A DNA stretch of 54,889 nt, taken from assembly GCA_017482355.1 (NCBI GenBank), contig JAFUNJ010000003.1, forward strand, positions 1-54,889, written 5' to 3'. This stretch comes from Clostridia bacterium. GTDB taxonomy: Bacteria; Bacillota; Clostridia; Oscillospirales; CAG-272. The notes beneath the pieces were generated by a model. It had not been told where the DNA came from and ran no database searches. It worked only from the letters and a program-made list of their open reading frames with translations. The stretch's first letter is position 1; each line of letters begins with the position of its first letter. The position numbers and the translations under genes are program-made. This document shows positions 34,955-43,235 of this stretch, piece by piece.

Positions 34955-35309
34955 GCCGAAAGAAATTGCGGAAATGATAATAAAGGTGCTTGACGCACGC
35001 AAGGGACGCGACATCAAGCTCCTTCACGTAACCGAAAAAACGGTTCTTGCAGACTATTTTGTTATCTGCGGCGGTAACTCTACCACGCAGGTAAAGGGTC
35101 TATCCGACGAGGTAGAATACAAGCTCGGTCTTGAGGGCATCAGCGCCGATCACGTAGAAGGACACGACAGCGCATCGTGGGTGCTTCTCGACTATTCGAG
35201 CGTTATAGTAAACATCTTCACTCCCGATGCAAGAGAGTTTTACAATCTCGAAAAGCTCTGGGCAGAAGCAGAAGAGGTGGATATTTCGGGTCTGCTTACA
35301 GAAGACTGA
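34932..35309 (+). CDS. rsfS: Ribosomal silencing factor RsfS
   Basis: 125 residues, full length. Conserved DIKLLHVTEKTVLADYFVIC, then STTQVKGLSDEVE, and HVEGHDSASWVLLDYSSVIV followed by FTPDAREFYNLEKLW. RsfS binds uL14 on the 50S subunit and blocks joining when nutrients are low. Start overlaps the end of the nadD-yqeK gene by 23 bases, the last gene of the smc operon. A repeat block follows. Confidence 0.96.
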   Translation: MEEKKVFEPKEIAEMIIKVLDARKGRDIKLLHVTEKTVLADYFVICGGNSTTQVKGLSDEVEYKLGLEGISADHVEGHDSASWVLLDYSSVIVNIFTPDAREFYNLEKLWAEAEEVDISGLLTED

Positions 35310-35317
35310 AACGGATC

Positions 35318-35530
35318 CCAAACGCTATCGCGTTTGATCCTCGCTTCGCTCTGATTTCGACTGGGTCCGCCCGTTGTCATTCTTATCGCGACCCCCCAAT
35401 GCTCATTTCATTCGCATCGGGGAACCCCTTATCGCGTAGCGAAGCGAAGTCGAACTGCGAAGCAGCGCCGAAACGTATGTGTAGGCGGAATCTCGGGCGT
35501 ACTCCGCTCGGGATGATATCAAGATTACTC
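35318..35530. repeat. Intergenic repeat block between rsfS and leuS
   Basis: Homologous to the block at 6491-6850: CCCAAACGCTATCGCGTTTG near 35318, TTTCGACTGGGTCCGCCCG near 35355, the 40-base module at 35388-35428 (CCCCCCAA...ATCGGGGAACCCC), and the right end GGAATCTCGGGCGTACTCCG at about 35488-35508. The two blocks differ by many substitutions and gaps, so they are old or diverged copies. No gene in the 268-base gap. Confidence 0.75.
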
Positions 35531-35577
35531 TTGTGTTGTAGCAAATTAAAATATTTTCTCAAAAGAAGGACAGAAAA

Positions 35578-37977
35578 ATGAAGTACGAACATCGTTTGAT
35601 CGACAAAAAATGGCAGGATAAATGGGAAGAAGCCAAGCTTTTCGAAGCAAAAGCGGACACTTCAAAAAAGAAATTCTATTCCCTCGTTGAGTTCCCGTAC
35701 CCGTCGGGCTCGGGGATGCACGTAGGACATATCAAGGCATATTCGGGTCTTGAGGTCGTCTCCCGTAAAAGAAGAATGGAGGGCTATAACGTCCTCTTCC
35801 CGATCGGCTTTGACGCTTACGGACTGCCGACCGAAAACACCGCTATCAAGACGGGCGTTCACCCCCGTCAGGTAACCGATAACAACATAAAGAAGTTCAC
35901 CTCGCAGTTAAAGCGCGTCGGCTTCTCGTTCGACTGGAGCAGAGTGGTTGACACGACCGAGGAGGAATACTATAAGTGGACGCAGTGGATATTCCTCAAA
36001 ATGTACGAAAACGGACTCGTTTTCCGCGATAAGACGCTTGTGAACTACTGCCCGTCGTGTAAGGTCGTCCTTTCAAACGAGGACTCTCAGGGCGGTAAGT
36101 GCGACATCTGCCATTCCGAGATCGTACAGAAGACGAAGGAGGTTTGGTATCTCCGTATTACAGAGTACGCGGACAAGCTGCTTCAGGGACTTGAGGGCGT
36201 TGATTACCTCCCGAACGTCCGTCTTCAGCAGGAAAACTGGATCGGAAAGAGCACGGGTGCATTCGTCAACTTCAAGCTTAACGTCGACGATTCGCTCCGT
36301 ATTTACACGACCCGTCCCGACACGCTCTACGGTGTAACCTTTATGGTAATCGCTCCCGAGCATCCGATAATCGAAAAATACCGTGATGTTATCACGAATA
36401 CAGAAGCGCTCGATGCATACAAAGCAGAGTGCGCAAAGAAGAGTGAGTTCGAAAGAACACAGCTCGTAAAGGAAAAGACGGGAGTTCGCATCGAAGGTCT
36501 TTCGGCAATCAACCCGATAACCGAAAAGGAAATTCCGATCTACGTTGCCGACTACGTAATGATGGGCTATGGCACGGGCGCTATCATGGCAGTTCCCGCG
36601 CACGATAGCCGTGACTACGACTTCGCTAAGAAGTTCGGTATCGACATAATTGAGGTCATCAAGGGCGGCGATATTTCCGTAGAAGCTTATACCGGCGACG
36701 GCGAAATGGTAAATTCCGGCGTGCTTAACGGTATCACCAATAAGAAGGACGCTATCGACAAGATCCTCGAATTTCTGACTGAAAAGGGAATCGGCGAAAA
36801 GGGCGTGCAGTTCAAGATGAAGGACTGGGCGTTCAACCGTCAGAGATATTGGGGTGAGCCGATACCGATCGTACACTGCCCCGAATGCGGAATAGTTCCT
36901 GTACCCTATGAGGAGCTTCCTCTCCGCCTTCCTCCCGTTGATAACTTCCAGCCCGGCTCCGACGGCGAAAGCCCGCTTGCAAAGATCGAGTCCTTCGTAA
37001 ACTGCAAGTGTCCGAAGTGCGGCGCGGCGGCTAAGCGTGAGACCGACACCATGCCTCAGTGGGCGGGCTCGTCGTGGTACTTCCTCCGTTACACCGACCC
37101 GAAGAACCCCGATTGCTTCGCGTCGAAGGAGGCAATGAACTATTGGCTTCCTGTTGACTGGTACAACGGCGGTATGGAGCACGTTACCCGTCACATGATC
37201 TATTCGCGCTTCTGGCATAAGTTCCTTTACGATCTCGACCTCGTTCCGACCTCCGAGCCCTACGCAAAGCGTACCGCGCAGGGACTTATTCTCGGCTCGG
37301 ACGGCGAGAAGATGAGTAAGTCGCGCGGAAACGTAGTTGATCCGAATACCGTCGTTGACGAAAGCGGCGCAGATACTCTCCGTCTCTACGTCCTCTTTAT
37401 GGGTGACTACGAGCAGGCGGCACCGTGGAACGAAAGCTCGATGAAGGGCTGCCGCAGATTCCTCGACCGTACAGCGGCTCTTACAGAGCTCGTAAAGGGC
37501 GAGGGCGTAACCCCCGAGCTTGAAACGCTCATCCATAAGACTATTAAAAAGGTAACGGAAGACATCGAGGCGATGAAGTTCAATACCGCCATCGCGCAGA
37601 TGATGATACTTATTAACGCGATCTACGATCACGGCTCGCTCACGAAGGACGAGCTCGGAATCTTCGTTCGACTCCTTTCTCCCTTCGCTCCTCATATCTG
37701 CGAGGAGATCTGGGAAGCGCTCGGAAACGGCGGCTTCTGCTCGGTTGCCGAGTGGCCTCAGTACGATGAAGCAAAGACCGTTGATTCGACAGTCGAGTAC
37801 GCAGTCCAGGTTCTCGGTAAGCTCCGCGGAACCGTAATCGTCAATGCAAACGACGATAAGGACACGGTTCTGAGTAAAGCCAAGGCAGTCGACAAGGTCG
37901 TTCCTTTCCTTGAAGGAAAGACGATAATCAAGGAAATTTTCGTTCCGAATAAGCTCGTAAACTTCGTCGTTAAATAA
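35578..37977 (+). CDS. leuS: Leucyl-tRNA synthetase
   Basis: 799 residues, slightly short of the ~800-870 typical for bacterial LeuRS, but all parts are present. HIGH equivalent HVGH at 48-51; editing domain (about 220-400, with TTRPDTLYGVTF and MAVPAHDSRDYDF); two zinc-type Cys pairs (YCPSCKVVLSNEDSQGGKCDIC and CKCPKCGAA); KMSKS at about 578-582 (DGEKMSKSRGNVVDP); anticodon-binding domain at the end. It charges tRNA(Leu) and edits mischarged products. AAGGACAG precedes the ATG. No T-box is seen in the upstream region. Confidence 0.97.
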   Translation: MKYEHRLIDKKWQDKWEEAKLFEAKADTSKKKFYSLVEFPYPSGSGMHVGHIKAYSGLEVVSRKRRMEGYNVLFPIGFDAYGLPTENTAIKTGVHPRQVTDNNIKKFTSQLKRVGFSFDWSRVVDTTEEEYYKWTQWIFLKMYENGLVFRDKTLVNYCPSCKVVLSNEDSQGGKCDICHSEIVQKTKEVWYLRITEYADKLLQGLEGVDYLPNVRLQQENWIGKSTGAFVNFKLNVDDSLRIYTTRPDTLYGVTFMVIAPEHPIIEKYRDVITNTEALDAYKAECAKKSEFERTQLVKEKTGVRIEGLSAINPITEKEIPIYVADYVMMGYGTGAIMAVPAHDSRDYDFAKKFGIDIIEVIKGGDISVEAYTGDGEMVNSGVLNGITNKKDAIDKILEFLTEKGIGEKGVQFKMKDWAFNRQRYWGEPIPIVHCPECGIVPVPYEELPLRLPPVDNFQPGSDGESPLAKIESFVNCKCPKCGAAAKRETDTMPQWAGSSWYFLRYTDPKNPDCFASKEAMNYWLPVDWYNGGMEHVTRHMIYSRFWHKFLYDLDLVPTSEPYAKRTAQGLILGSDGEKMSKSRGNVVDPNTVVDESGADTLRLYVLFMGDYEQAAPWNESSMKGCRRFLDRTAALTELVKGEGVTPELETLIHKTIKKVTEDIEAMKFNTAIAQMMILINAIYDHGSLTKDELGIFVRLLSPFAPHICEEIWEALGNGGFCSVAEWPQYDEAKTVDSTVEYAVQVLGKLRGTVIVNANDDKDTVLSKAKAVDKVVPFLEGKTIIKEIFVPNKLVNFVVK

Positions 37978-38013
37978 TTTTTACCAAAAAAACAGAATAT
38001 TTCAAACTTTTAC

Positions 38014-38042
38014 TTGACATAATAAAACGGATGTGTTATTAT
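38014..38042 (+). promoter_or_regulatory. SigA promoter of rpsU
   Basis: TTGACA (38014-38019), 17-bp spacer, TATTAT (38037-38042). Confidence 0.85.
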
Positions 38043-38100
38043 ATTGAGTGGAATTTGAAAAAAATTCTCTTTGCTTACAATGCGAGGGGAGGGATAGATA

Positions 38101-38277
38101 ATGGCAGAAGTAAGAGTAAAAGAAAATGAATCTCTGGATAGCGCTCTTCGTAGATTTAAGAGACAGTGTCAGAGATCCGGCGTTCTCGCAGAGCTCCGCA
38201 AGAGAGAGTGCTATGAGAAGCCCAGCGTAAAGCGCAAGAAGAAGGCAGAAGCAGCCCGTAAGCGCAAGTATAAGTAA
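38101..38277 (+). CDS. rpsU: Ribosomal protein bS21
   Basis: 58 residues: [20 protein letters not shown], then [20 protein letters not shown] and a Lys/Arg-rich tail ending KRKYK. This is the standard bS21 sequence and length. bS21 sits near the anti-Shine-Dalgarno region of the 30S subunit and aids initiation. AGGGGAGGGATAGATA precedes the ATG. In many bacteria rpsU is next to dnaG and rpoD; here it is 28 kb away with its own promoter and terminator. Confidence 0.97.
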   Translation: MAEVRVKENESLDSALRRFKRQCQRSGVLAELRKRECYEKPSVKRKKKAEAARKRKYK

Positions 38278-38282
38278 TCTTA

Positions 38283-38312
38283 AAAAAGAGCAGACTTCGG
38301 TCTGCTCTTTTT
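38283..38312 (+). terminator. Intrinsic terminator of rpsU
   Basis: Stem AAAGAGCAGAC / GTCTGCTCTTT with a TTCG loop, then TTTG. Confidence 0.92.
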
Positions 38313-38314
38313 GC

Positions 38315-38507
38315 ATGCTTGATGAATTGATGCTTACGCATCATGAATTGGCTTCGCCATGATTTCTCGCTTCGCTCCATGAATTGAATTGCAATTTAAT
38401 GCCCATAGGGCAATTCATGCCGCAGGCAATTAATGAAAGCTTGCTTTCAATTCATGCAACGCAGTTGCAATTCATATCGCGTTATCTTTAACAGATAACG
38501 CGATATA
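38315..38507. repeat. Array of mini-hairpins spaced by AATTCAT
   Basis: About 190 bases made of short perfect hairpins, each joined by ATGAATTG or CAATTCATG linkers: GATGCTTACGCATC, GGCTTCGCC, GCCCATAGGGC, GCCGCAGGC, GAAAGCTTGCTTTC, GCAACGCAGTTGC, and finally ATCGCGTTATC / GATAACGCGAT. The stems differ in sequence while the linkers are constant, so the structure, not the stem sequence, is repeated. No gene. It lies between rpsU and the LRR gene. Confidence 0.8.
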
Positions 38508-39929
38508 TCAGTTATCTTCAATCACACATTCCATTCCGTTTACGGTGACTTTTGACGGCAGGTTTCCGTCGTTACCGCCGGTAACGCGAAGGTAGAAGGT
38601 GTATTCACGCTCGATTCCGACAGTCGAGTTCTTCCTGTTCGTTCCGTTGGGGTATCCGCACCAGTAATATGACTGTGTAAACGGCTCGAATTCCGTGACG
38701 CTTTGCGCCTTTGCGACCGCTTCATAATCGAAGAAATCAACGTCTCCGCCAAAGATGTAAGTGTATCCGGTATCGCCGATATAACCGAAGCTGACGGTTA
38801 TTCTCGGGTTTGACGCCTTCTTATATTTGTTTATCGCAGTCGTAAGTGCTGAATTTTTGCCGGTAAACAGACGATCCTCGTACATCGCGTCAACTCTCAG
38901 AAGATGTTCTGCCACTTCATTCGGGATGTTTACTTCCTGGATGGAAGAACAACCCGCAAACGTCGTGCAGAATTCTCCCGTTACGAAGAACGAAGTGTTG
39001 ACCGTGAGCTTTTGAAGCTTAGTACAACCCTTAACGTCGGATGCAATATCGTAGGAGGCTGCCTCGCTTTCATCCATTTTCGGGATCAGCATTTCGGTAA
39101 GTGCGATACAACCCGTGAAGGACGGAGAATAAGATTCGACCTCGCTCGGAAGATTTTCGACAGTCTCAAGAGCTGTGCAGTTTAGAAATGCGCCCTTCAT
39201 TACCTTTACGCCGTCGCCGAGGGCAACGTGAGGAATTGAAACGCAGCCGGAGAAGGTGTTTTCAAGAACAGTAATGCTCTTGCCTCCTGTGACTGAAATA
39301 AGCGAAACGCAGTTTTCAAAGGTGTGTACCGCTTCGGTAACGGTAGACGGAAGCGCTATTTCTTTAAGAGAGGAGCATCCCTCAAAGGTGAAGGGAAGCG
39401 CTGTTATGCCTTCCTCGATTTTAACGGTGGTCAGAGCCGTGCATCCGCGGAATGAAGAAGTACAGGCGGTTGCATTTTTTGGAATATATCCGTTGGTAAG
39501 CGAAACGCAGTTCATGAATGCTTCGGAAAGCTCGGTGGCATTATTTCCGCCGATGACAGTTTTAAGCTTCGGACAGTCCTTGAACGCGCCGTTCATCGTT
39601 TTGATACCGTCACCAAGCTCGACAAGAGTCAGATCGGGGCATTCGGTAAACGCGTAATCAATCGCCGTAACGGAGTCGGGAATAGTCACCTTTTTAAGTC
39701 CCACCATACCGCGAAAAGCATTTTCCGCGATCACCTTGACGGGCTTTCCGCCGAGCTCCTTAGGGATAGTGATCTCGCTTTCAATGCCCGAATATCCGGT
39801 AACGGTGACATATCCGTCGGTTATTTCATATATGAGATCTGGTTTCTTGTTTTCGCTGCCGCACGACACCGTAAGAAGCATCGACACGGTCATAAGAAGA
39901 AGCAACAAAAAACGGTAGTATCCTTTCAT
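38508..39929 (-). CDS. BspA-type leucine-rich-repeat lipoprotein
   Basis: 473 residues from the ATG at 39929 (GAAAGGAA in front). Signal peptide with lipobox LTVSC, so membrane-anchored outside. About residues 45-330 hold LRR_5-type repeats of about 23 residues (pattern: ...FxGCxSLxxVxLPxxVxxI...), e.g. AFRGMVGLKKVTIPDSVTAI and SFRGCTALTTVKIEEGITAL. The last ~130 residues form a beta-rich domain. Such proteins are common on gut bacteria and are thought to bind host or other surface ligands. It is next to a sporulation gene group but has its own strong promoter, so it is probably unrelated. Confidence 0.88.
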   Translation of the reverse strand: MKGYYRFLLLLLMTVSMLLTVSCGSENKKPDLIYEITDGYVTVTGYSGIESEITIPKELGGKPVKVIAENAFRGMVGLKKVTIPDSVTAIDYAFTECPDLTLVELGDGIKTMNGAFKDCPKLKTVIGGNNATELSEAFMNCVSLTNGYIPKNATACTSSFRGCTALTTVKIEEGITALPFTFEGCSSLKEIALPSTVTEAVHTFENCVSLISVTGGKSITVLENTFSGCVSIPHVALGDGVKVMKGAFLNCTALETVENLPSEVESYSPSFTGCIALTEMLIPKMDESEAASYDIASDVKGCTKLQKLTVNTSFFVTGEFCTTFAGCSSIQEVNIPNEVAEHLLRVDAMYEDRLFTGKNSALTTAINKYKKASNPRITVSFGYIGDTGYTYIFGGDVDFFDYEAVAKAQSVTEFEPFTQSYYWCGYPNGTNRKNSTVGIEREYTFYLRVTGGNDGNLPSKVTVNGMECVIEDN

Positions 39930-39960
39930 ATATCCGTTCCTTTCAATAAACATCCAAACT

Positions 39961-39989
39961 ATTATATATCATTTCGCGGTTTTTGTCAA
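39961..39989 (-). promoter_or_regulatory. SigA promoter of the LRR lipoprotein
   Basis: Minus strand TTGACA (39984-39989), 17-bp spacer, TATAAT (39961-39966). Confidence 0.85.
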
Positions 39990-40002
39990 CTTTTGACGGA
40001 AT

Positions 40003-40041
40003 CAAAAAGCGCGGCACTCTTATCGAGTGTCGCGTTTTTTT
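40003..40041. terminator. Bidirectional terminator overlapping the spoVM end
   Basis: Stem GCGCGGCACTC / GAGTGTCGCG with a 5-base loop, A-run to the left and T-run to the right. The minus-strand reading frame of the spoVM-like peptide ends inside the hairpin (stop at 40020-40022), so it mainly terminates that transcript. Confidence 0.88.
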
Positions 40042-40112
40042 CTTTTTCTGCCGAGGAAAAAGCGGAAGACAGGAGCTAAGAATTTCGGCGGAGAGAATAC
40101 TATGACCTTCAT
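40020..40112 (-). CDS. spoVM: SpoVM-like 30-aa peptide
   Basis: A 30-residue frame, MKVIVFSPPKFLAPVFRFFL, then GRKRKKRDTR. It aligns without gaps to B. subtilis SpoVM (26 aa): Met-Lys start, PKFL at the centre (Pro9 equivalent), Arg17, Leu-Gly at 20-21, then a basic tail. SpoVM is an amphipathic helix that recognises the positive curvature of the forespore and recruits SpoIVA for coat assembly. AAAGGGG precedes the ATG at a good distance. A small membrane protein gene is 17 bases upstream. The C-terminal tail is a few residues longer than in Bacillus. Identification is from memory of the family pattern; no alignment was run. Confidence 0.8.
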   Translation of the reverse strand: MKVIVFSPPKFLAPVFRFFLGRKRKKRDTR

Positions 40113-40129
40113 AAAATACCCCTTTACGA

Positions 40130-40297
40130 TCAACCTTTATTAAAATACATGACCCCGAGCGCAATTATGAGAAGCGACTCTATAAGCGCCAAAGCACGCG
40201 CAGACAGGAAAAATGCAAGCAGAATTCCAAGTCCAAAGGCAATGATGGCGATCTCGGGAAGAATGTCTTTACCGTTTCCGTTAAGGCGCTTTCTCAT
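40130..40297 (-). CDS. 55-aa membrane protein upstream of spoVM
   Basis: 55 residues: a basic N-terminus (MRKRLNGNGKDILPE) then two hydrophobic helices (AIIAFGLGILLAFFL and LIESLLIIALGVMYF) ending NKG. No family recognised. The Shine-Dalgarno is weak (CGAG region). It lies just upstream of the SpoVM-like peptide with only 17 bases between, so the two are probably co-transcribed, and a role in sporulation is a reasonable inference from position only. Confidence 0.62.
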   Translation of the reverse strand: MRKRLNGNGKDILPEIAIIAFGLGILLAFFLSARALALIESLLIIALGVMYFNKG

Positions 40298-40320
40298 ATC
40301 AGTTCTCGCTTTCGTGTTTG

Positions 40321-40342
40321 ATAGGGCGGCGTGCCGCCCTAT
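40321..40342. repeat. Palindrome between clp and the 55-aa gene
   Basis: Perfect 10-bp inverted repeat ATAGGGCGGC / GCCGCCCTAT with a two-base centre; no T-run on either side. It may weaken read-through from the clp gene, or be a REP-type repeat, since TAGGGCGG also opens the element at 22312. Confidence 0.6.
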
Positions 40343-40350
40343 CCCGTTTA

Positions 40351-42651
40351 CTACATAATATGCGAAAGAATGTTTTTCGTTACGGTTTTTACCGAAATTT
40401 TTTCGTTTTCTACGGAAATTACAAGAGAAACGCCATCTTTTTTTGACGGTAGGTTGGCAATGACCGCACCCTCGATCTCGGTTTTGATGAAGGAATATAT
40501 ATCACGCGCGCCACCGCTTCCGCATTTTGAGGCGGCGGTTATGACCTCAGGGCGTATCTCGACTGAAAGTCCGTTATCAGATAGGCGGGAGCGTAAGCCA
40601 TTAAGACGTTTTTCAGCTATTTTGTAAGCCGAATCGGTATCGAGCCGATCGAAGTTGACGATGCAGTCGAGCCGTCCGATGAGCTCGGGACTGAAAAAGT
40701 CCTTTGCACATTTGAGCTGACGTTCTCCTCCGATTGAGGTAAAGCCGACTGCGGCGGTATCTGACGAGCCGACGTTTGAGGTCAGAATGATAACGCAACC
40801 GCGGAAGTCGGCGCGCTTGCCTTGCGGATCGGTTATGAAGCCGTGATCTAGTATCTGAAGGAGCAGGGAAAACACGTCGCGGTCCGCTTTTTCGGCTTCG
40901 TCGAAAAGTACCACGGAATAGGGCTTGCTCCGCACCTCCTTGATGAGCAGCCCCTCGTCGCGGTAGCCGACGTAGCCGGGCGGCGAGCCAATTAGCCGCG
41001 ATAAGCTGTGCTTTTCGGAGTATTCGGACATATCAAGACGAATTATGGCATCGGAGCTTCCGTAAAACTGCTCGGCGATGGCACTTGCGAGCGCGGTCTT
41101 ACCGACCCCCGACGGACCTAAAAACATCATCGACGCGATCGGCGATACGCTTTCGTGAATGCCGAGAATACCCGCGCGAAGTGTGGAAGACACCGTTTTT
41201 ATGGCACTTTTTTGACCGAAAACTGCACTTAAAAGCCCGTTTTCGAGCCCAAAAAGGTCATTTTCAGACGGTAAACGGACGCTTCCTCGCCGCTTTTCGA
41301 GCACCTTTTCAATATCGGCGCGGACAAGCACAGGCGCATTTTCGTCGCGCTTCATTCCCTCAAGCCGCGCTTGGATATTTTTCTCGACTGCATGCGAGAG
41401 CTCGTCGTCTGCCTCGTTTAGTCCCTTGATGATTCCGCCGAGGAATTTCTTGTCCTCGCTTCTGCGCTCGATCTCGATATGCTTCGCGGACGCCGCCTCG
41501 TCAATGAGGTCTATCGCCTTATCGGGCAGACGCTTTGACGGAACGTAGCGCACTGACAGCTCGACCGCGGCGGAAATTGCGCCGTCGTCGATCAATACGC
41601 CGTGATGCTCCTCGTATTTTCCCTTGATGCCGCGAAGGATGCCTATTGCCTCGCTCCTTGTCGGCTCCTCGACAGTTATCGGTAAAAATCGGCGTTCAAG
41701 GGCGGGATCGCTTTCGATATGTCGGCGGTATTCGCTTACCGTCGTCGCGCCGATCAGCCGTATTTCACCGCGTGCCAGCGACGGCTTCATAATGCTTCCT
41801 GCATCGATAGCACCCTCCGAGGCGCCTGTACCGACTATCGTGTGAAGCTCGTCGATAAAAAGTATTATGTCAGGATCCTCCGATGCTTCAAGGAGGATCG
41901 TTTTCATTCGTTCTTCAAATTCACCACGGTATTTTGCACCCGATATTATCGCGGCAATATCGAGTGAAACTATTGCCTTGCCGAGTAAAAACGACGGCAC
42001 GCTTCCGTCTTTTATCCTGCTTGCAAGTCCCTCAACGACAGCAGTTTTTCCGACTCCGGGCTCGCCGATAAGGCAAGGGTTATTCTTTCTTCTTCGGCAG
42101 AGTGCTTCTATGAGCGCTTCAAGCTCGCTTTCGCGTCCGATAACGGGATCAAGCGTGCATTCACAGAGATTCTTGCCGTATTTCGTTATCGTCGGCGGCA
42201 GCTTTTTGCGTTCCTCGCTTCGCTTCACTGCCGTCTTTAAGGTGCTCAGGTCGGGAAGGATCTCACCGCCTGATCTGTGCTTTTCGATTATACGAACGGC
42301 AATGCTTTCCTTTTCGCTTAAGAGCGCTGACAAAAGCTGTTCCGTTCCTATTCTGCCGAATGCGCCGGGCATTTCCTTTGCGGCTCTTTCGATCACGCTC
42401 CGTAGGCGCGGAGTCATTTCGGGCGGCGGAATGGTTTTGCTTCCGCTTCCGTTAAGATAGGTAACTGCCTGCTTTACGTTTTTATAATCAAGCCCGTGCT
42501 TTTTTAAAATATCGGCAGCGACAGAGCTTTCCTCGCTGAGCAGACCGAGGAGAAGATGCTCGGTTCCGATATAGGTGTGTCCCATTTCCGACGCCTCGGT
42601 CTGCGCTCTTTTGAGCGCATTTTGCGCCGCAGGGGTGAAACGGCTCGTCAT
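40351..42651 (-). CDS. ClpC-type AAA+ ATPase
   Basis: 766 residues. Clp N-domain repeats (1-145), then AAA1 with Walker A GEPGVGKT (196-203) and Walker B IILFIDE (262-268), a middle stretch of about 55 residues (390-445), AAA2 with Walker A GPSGVGKT (512-519) and Walker [10 protein letters not shown]. The D2 loop after TSNVGSS carries AVGF, matching the VGF loop by which ClpC docks on ClpP. It unfolds proteins for ClpP or refolds them. The middle domain is shorter than usual for ClpC, and no mcsA/mcsB/ctsR genes are nearby, so this is not the standard stress-controlled clpC operon. GGAGG precedes the ATG; the preceding gene ends 53 bases upstream. Confidence 0.9.
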   Translation of the reverse strand: MTSRFTPAAQNALKRAQTEASEMGHTYIGTEHLLLGLLSEESSVAADILKKHGLDYKNVKQAVTYLNGSGSKTIPPPEMTPRLRSVIERAAKEMPGAFGRIGTEQLLSALLSEKESIAVRIIEKHRSGGEILPDLSTLKTAVKRSEERKKLPPTITKYGKNLCECTLDPVIGRESELEALIEALCRRRKNNPCLIGEPGVGKTAVVEGLASRIKDGSVPSFLLGKAIVSLDIAAIISGAKYRGEFEERMKTILLEASEDPDIILFIDELHTIVGTGASEGAIDAGSIMKPSLARGEIRLIGATTVSEYRRHIESDPALERRFLPITVEEPTRSEAIGILRGIKGKYEEHHGVLIDDGAISAAVELSVRYVPSKRLPDKAIDLIDEAASAKHIEIERRSEDKKFLGGIIKGLNEADDELSHAVEKNIQARLEGMKRDENAPVLVRADIEKVLEKRRGSVRLPSENDLFGLENGLLSAVFGQKSAIKTVSSTLRAGILGIHESVSPIASMMFLGPSGVGKTALASAIAEQFYGSSDAIIRLDMSEYSEKHSLSRLIGSPPGYVGYRDEGLLIKEVRSKPYSVVLFDEAEKADRDVFSLLLQILDHGFITDPQGKRADFRGCVIILTSNVGSSDTAAVGFTSIGGERQLKCAKDFFSPELIGRLDCIVNFDRLDTDSAYKIAEKRLNGLRSRLSDNGLSVEIRPEVITAASKCGSGGARDIYSFIKTEIEGAVIANLPSKKDGVSLVISVENEKISVKTVTKNILSHIM

Positions 42652-42704
42652 AATACCGCCTCCTACCGTTTTTTACTATTATTGACTGCGTTTTACCGCC
42701 GTAA

Positions 42705-43235
42705 TCAAAGCGGAACGCGGTGCTTTTCGTAGGCGAGGGCGAGGCGGTTCCAGGTCTCCTTATTTATTACTCCGTCTGTCGGTATGCCGTGAATGAATTG
42801 AAATTCTCTTACTGCGCGCTCGGTATCGAGGTCAAACACGTTATCGTCGTTCAGCTCCTCGCCGTATGGGTAGGATACTCCGAGTGCCTTCAGCATGATC
42901 TTTACGATCGTAATCAGCTCGCTTTTGTCGCCGACCTTTGTAACACCGTCCTTGAGCACCTGATCGAAGGGAGAAATGTTTTTGGGCGCGGATAGAATCA
43001 TATCGGCTTTTTCGTGCTCGGTGCTTAGCTTTCTGAAGGTCTCGTAATTCACTCTGCCGTCGGGGGTGAGACCATGCTTTTTCTGAAACGCGGTGACCGA
43101 TTCGACCGTTGTCGAGCCGTAGATCCCGTCGGGGTTTACTCTCGGAATATCGCGGTCTACGCGCGAGATATCGTATAGGTACACCTGTATTTGACGCACT
43201 GATTCCTTATAAAATGGCATTTCTGTATTCATCAT
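42705..43235 (-). CDS. Two-domain peptidoglycan-binding protein
   Basis: 176 residues with two PG_binding_1 domains: DGIYGSTTVESVTAFQKKHG (first, ~12-70) and FDLDTERAVREFQFIHG ... PTDGVINKETWNRL (second, ~95-170). No signal peptide and no catalytic domain. The start overlaps the stop of the upstream SpoIID-like gene (ATGA), so it is translationally coupled to it, and it probably acts with it on the spore cortex or germ cell wall. Confidence 0.9.
   Translation of the reverse strand: MMNTEMPFYKESVRQIQVYLYDISRVDRDIPRVNPDGIYGSTTVESVTAFQKKHGLTPDGRVNYETFRKLSTEHEKADMILSAPKNISPFDQVLKDGVTKVGDKSELITIVKIMLKALGVSYPYGEELNDDNVFDLDTERAVREFQFIHGIPTDGVINKETWNRLALAYEKHRVPL

Noticed and set aside
35310-35577. 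T-box riboswitch upstream of leuS
   Set aside because: No T-box core (GGTGGNACCGCG-like) or specifier stem; the sequence is repeat DNA also found at 6.5 kb.
36073-37695. 540-aa minus-strand frame opposite leuS
   Set aside because: Antisense shadow of leuS with no family features.
38315-38507. CRISPR-like array
   Set aside because: The units are hairpins with short constant linkers of 7-8 bases and no spacer-sized unique segments; no cas genes are nearby.
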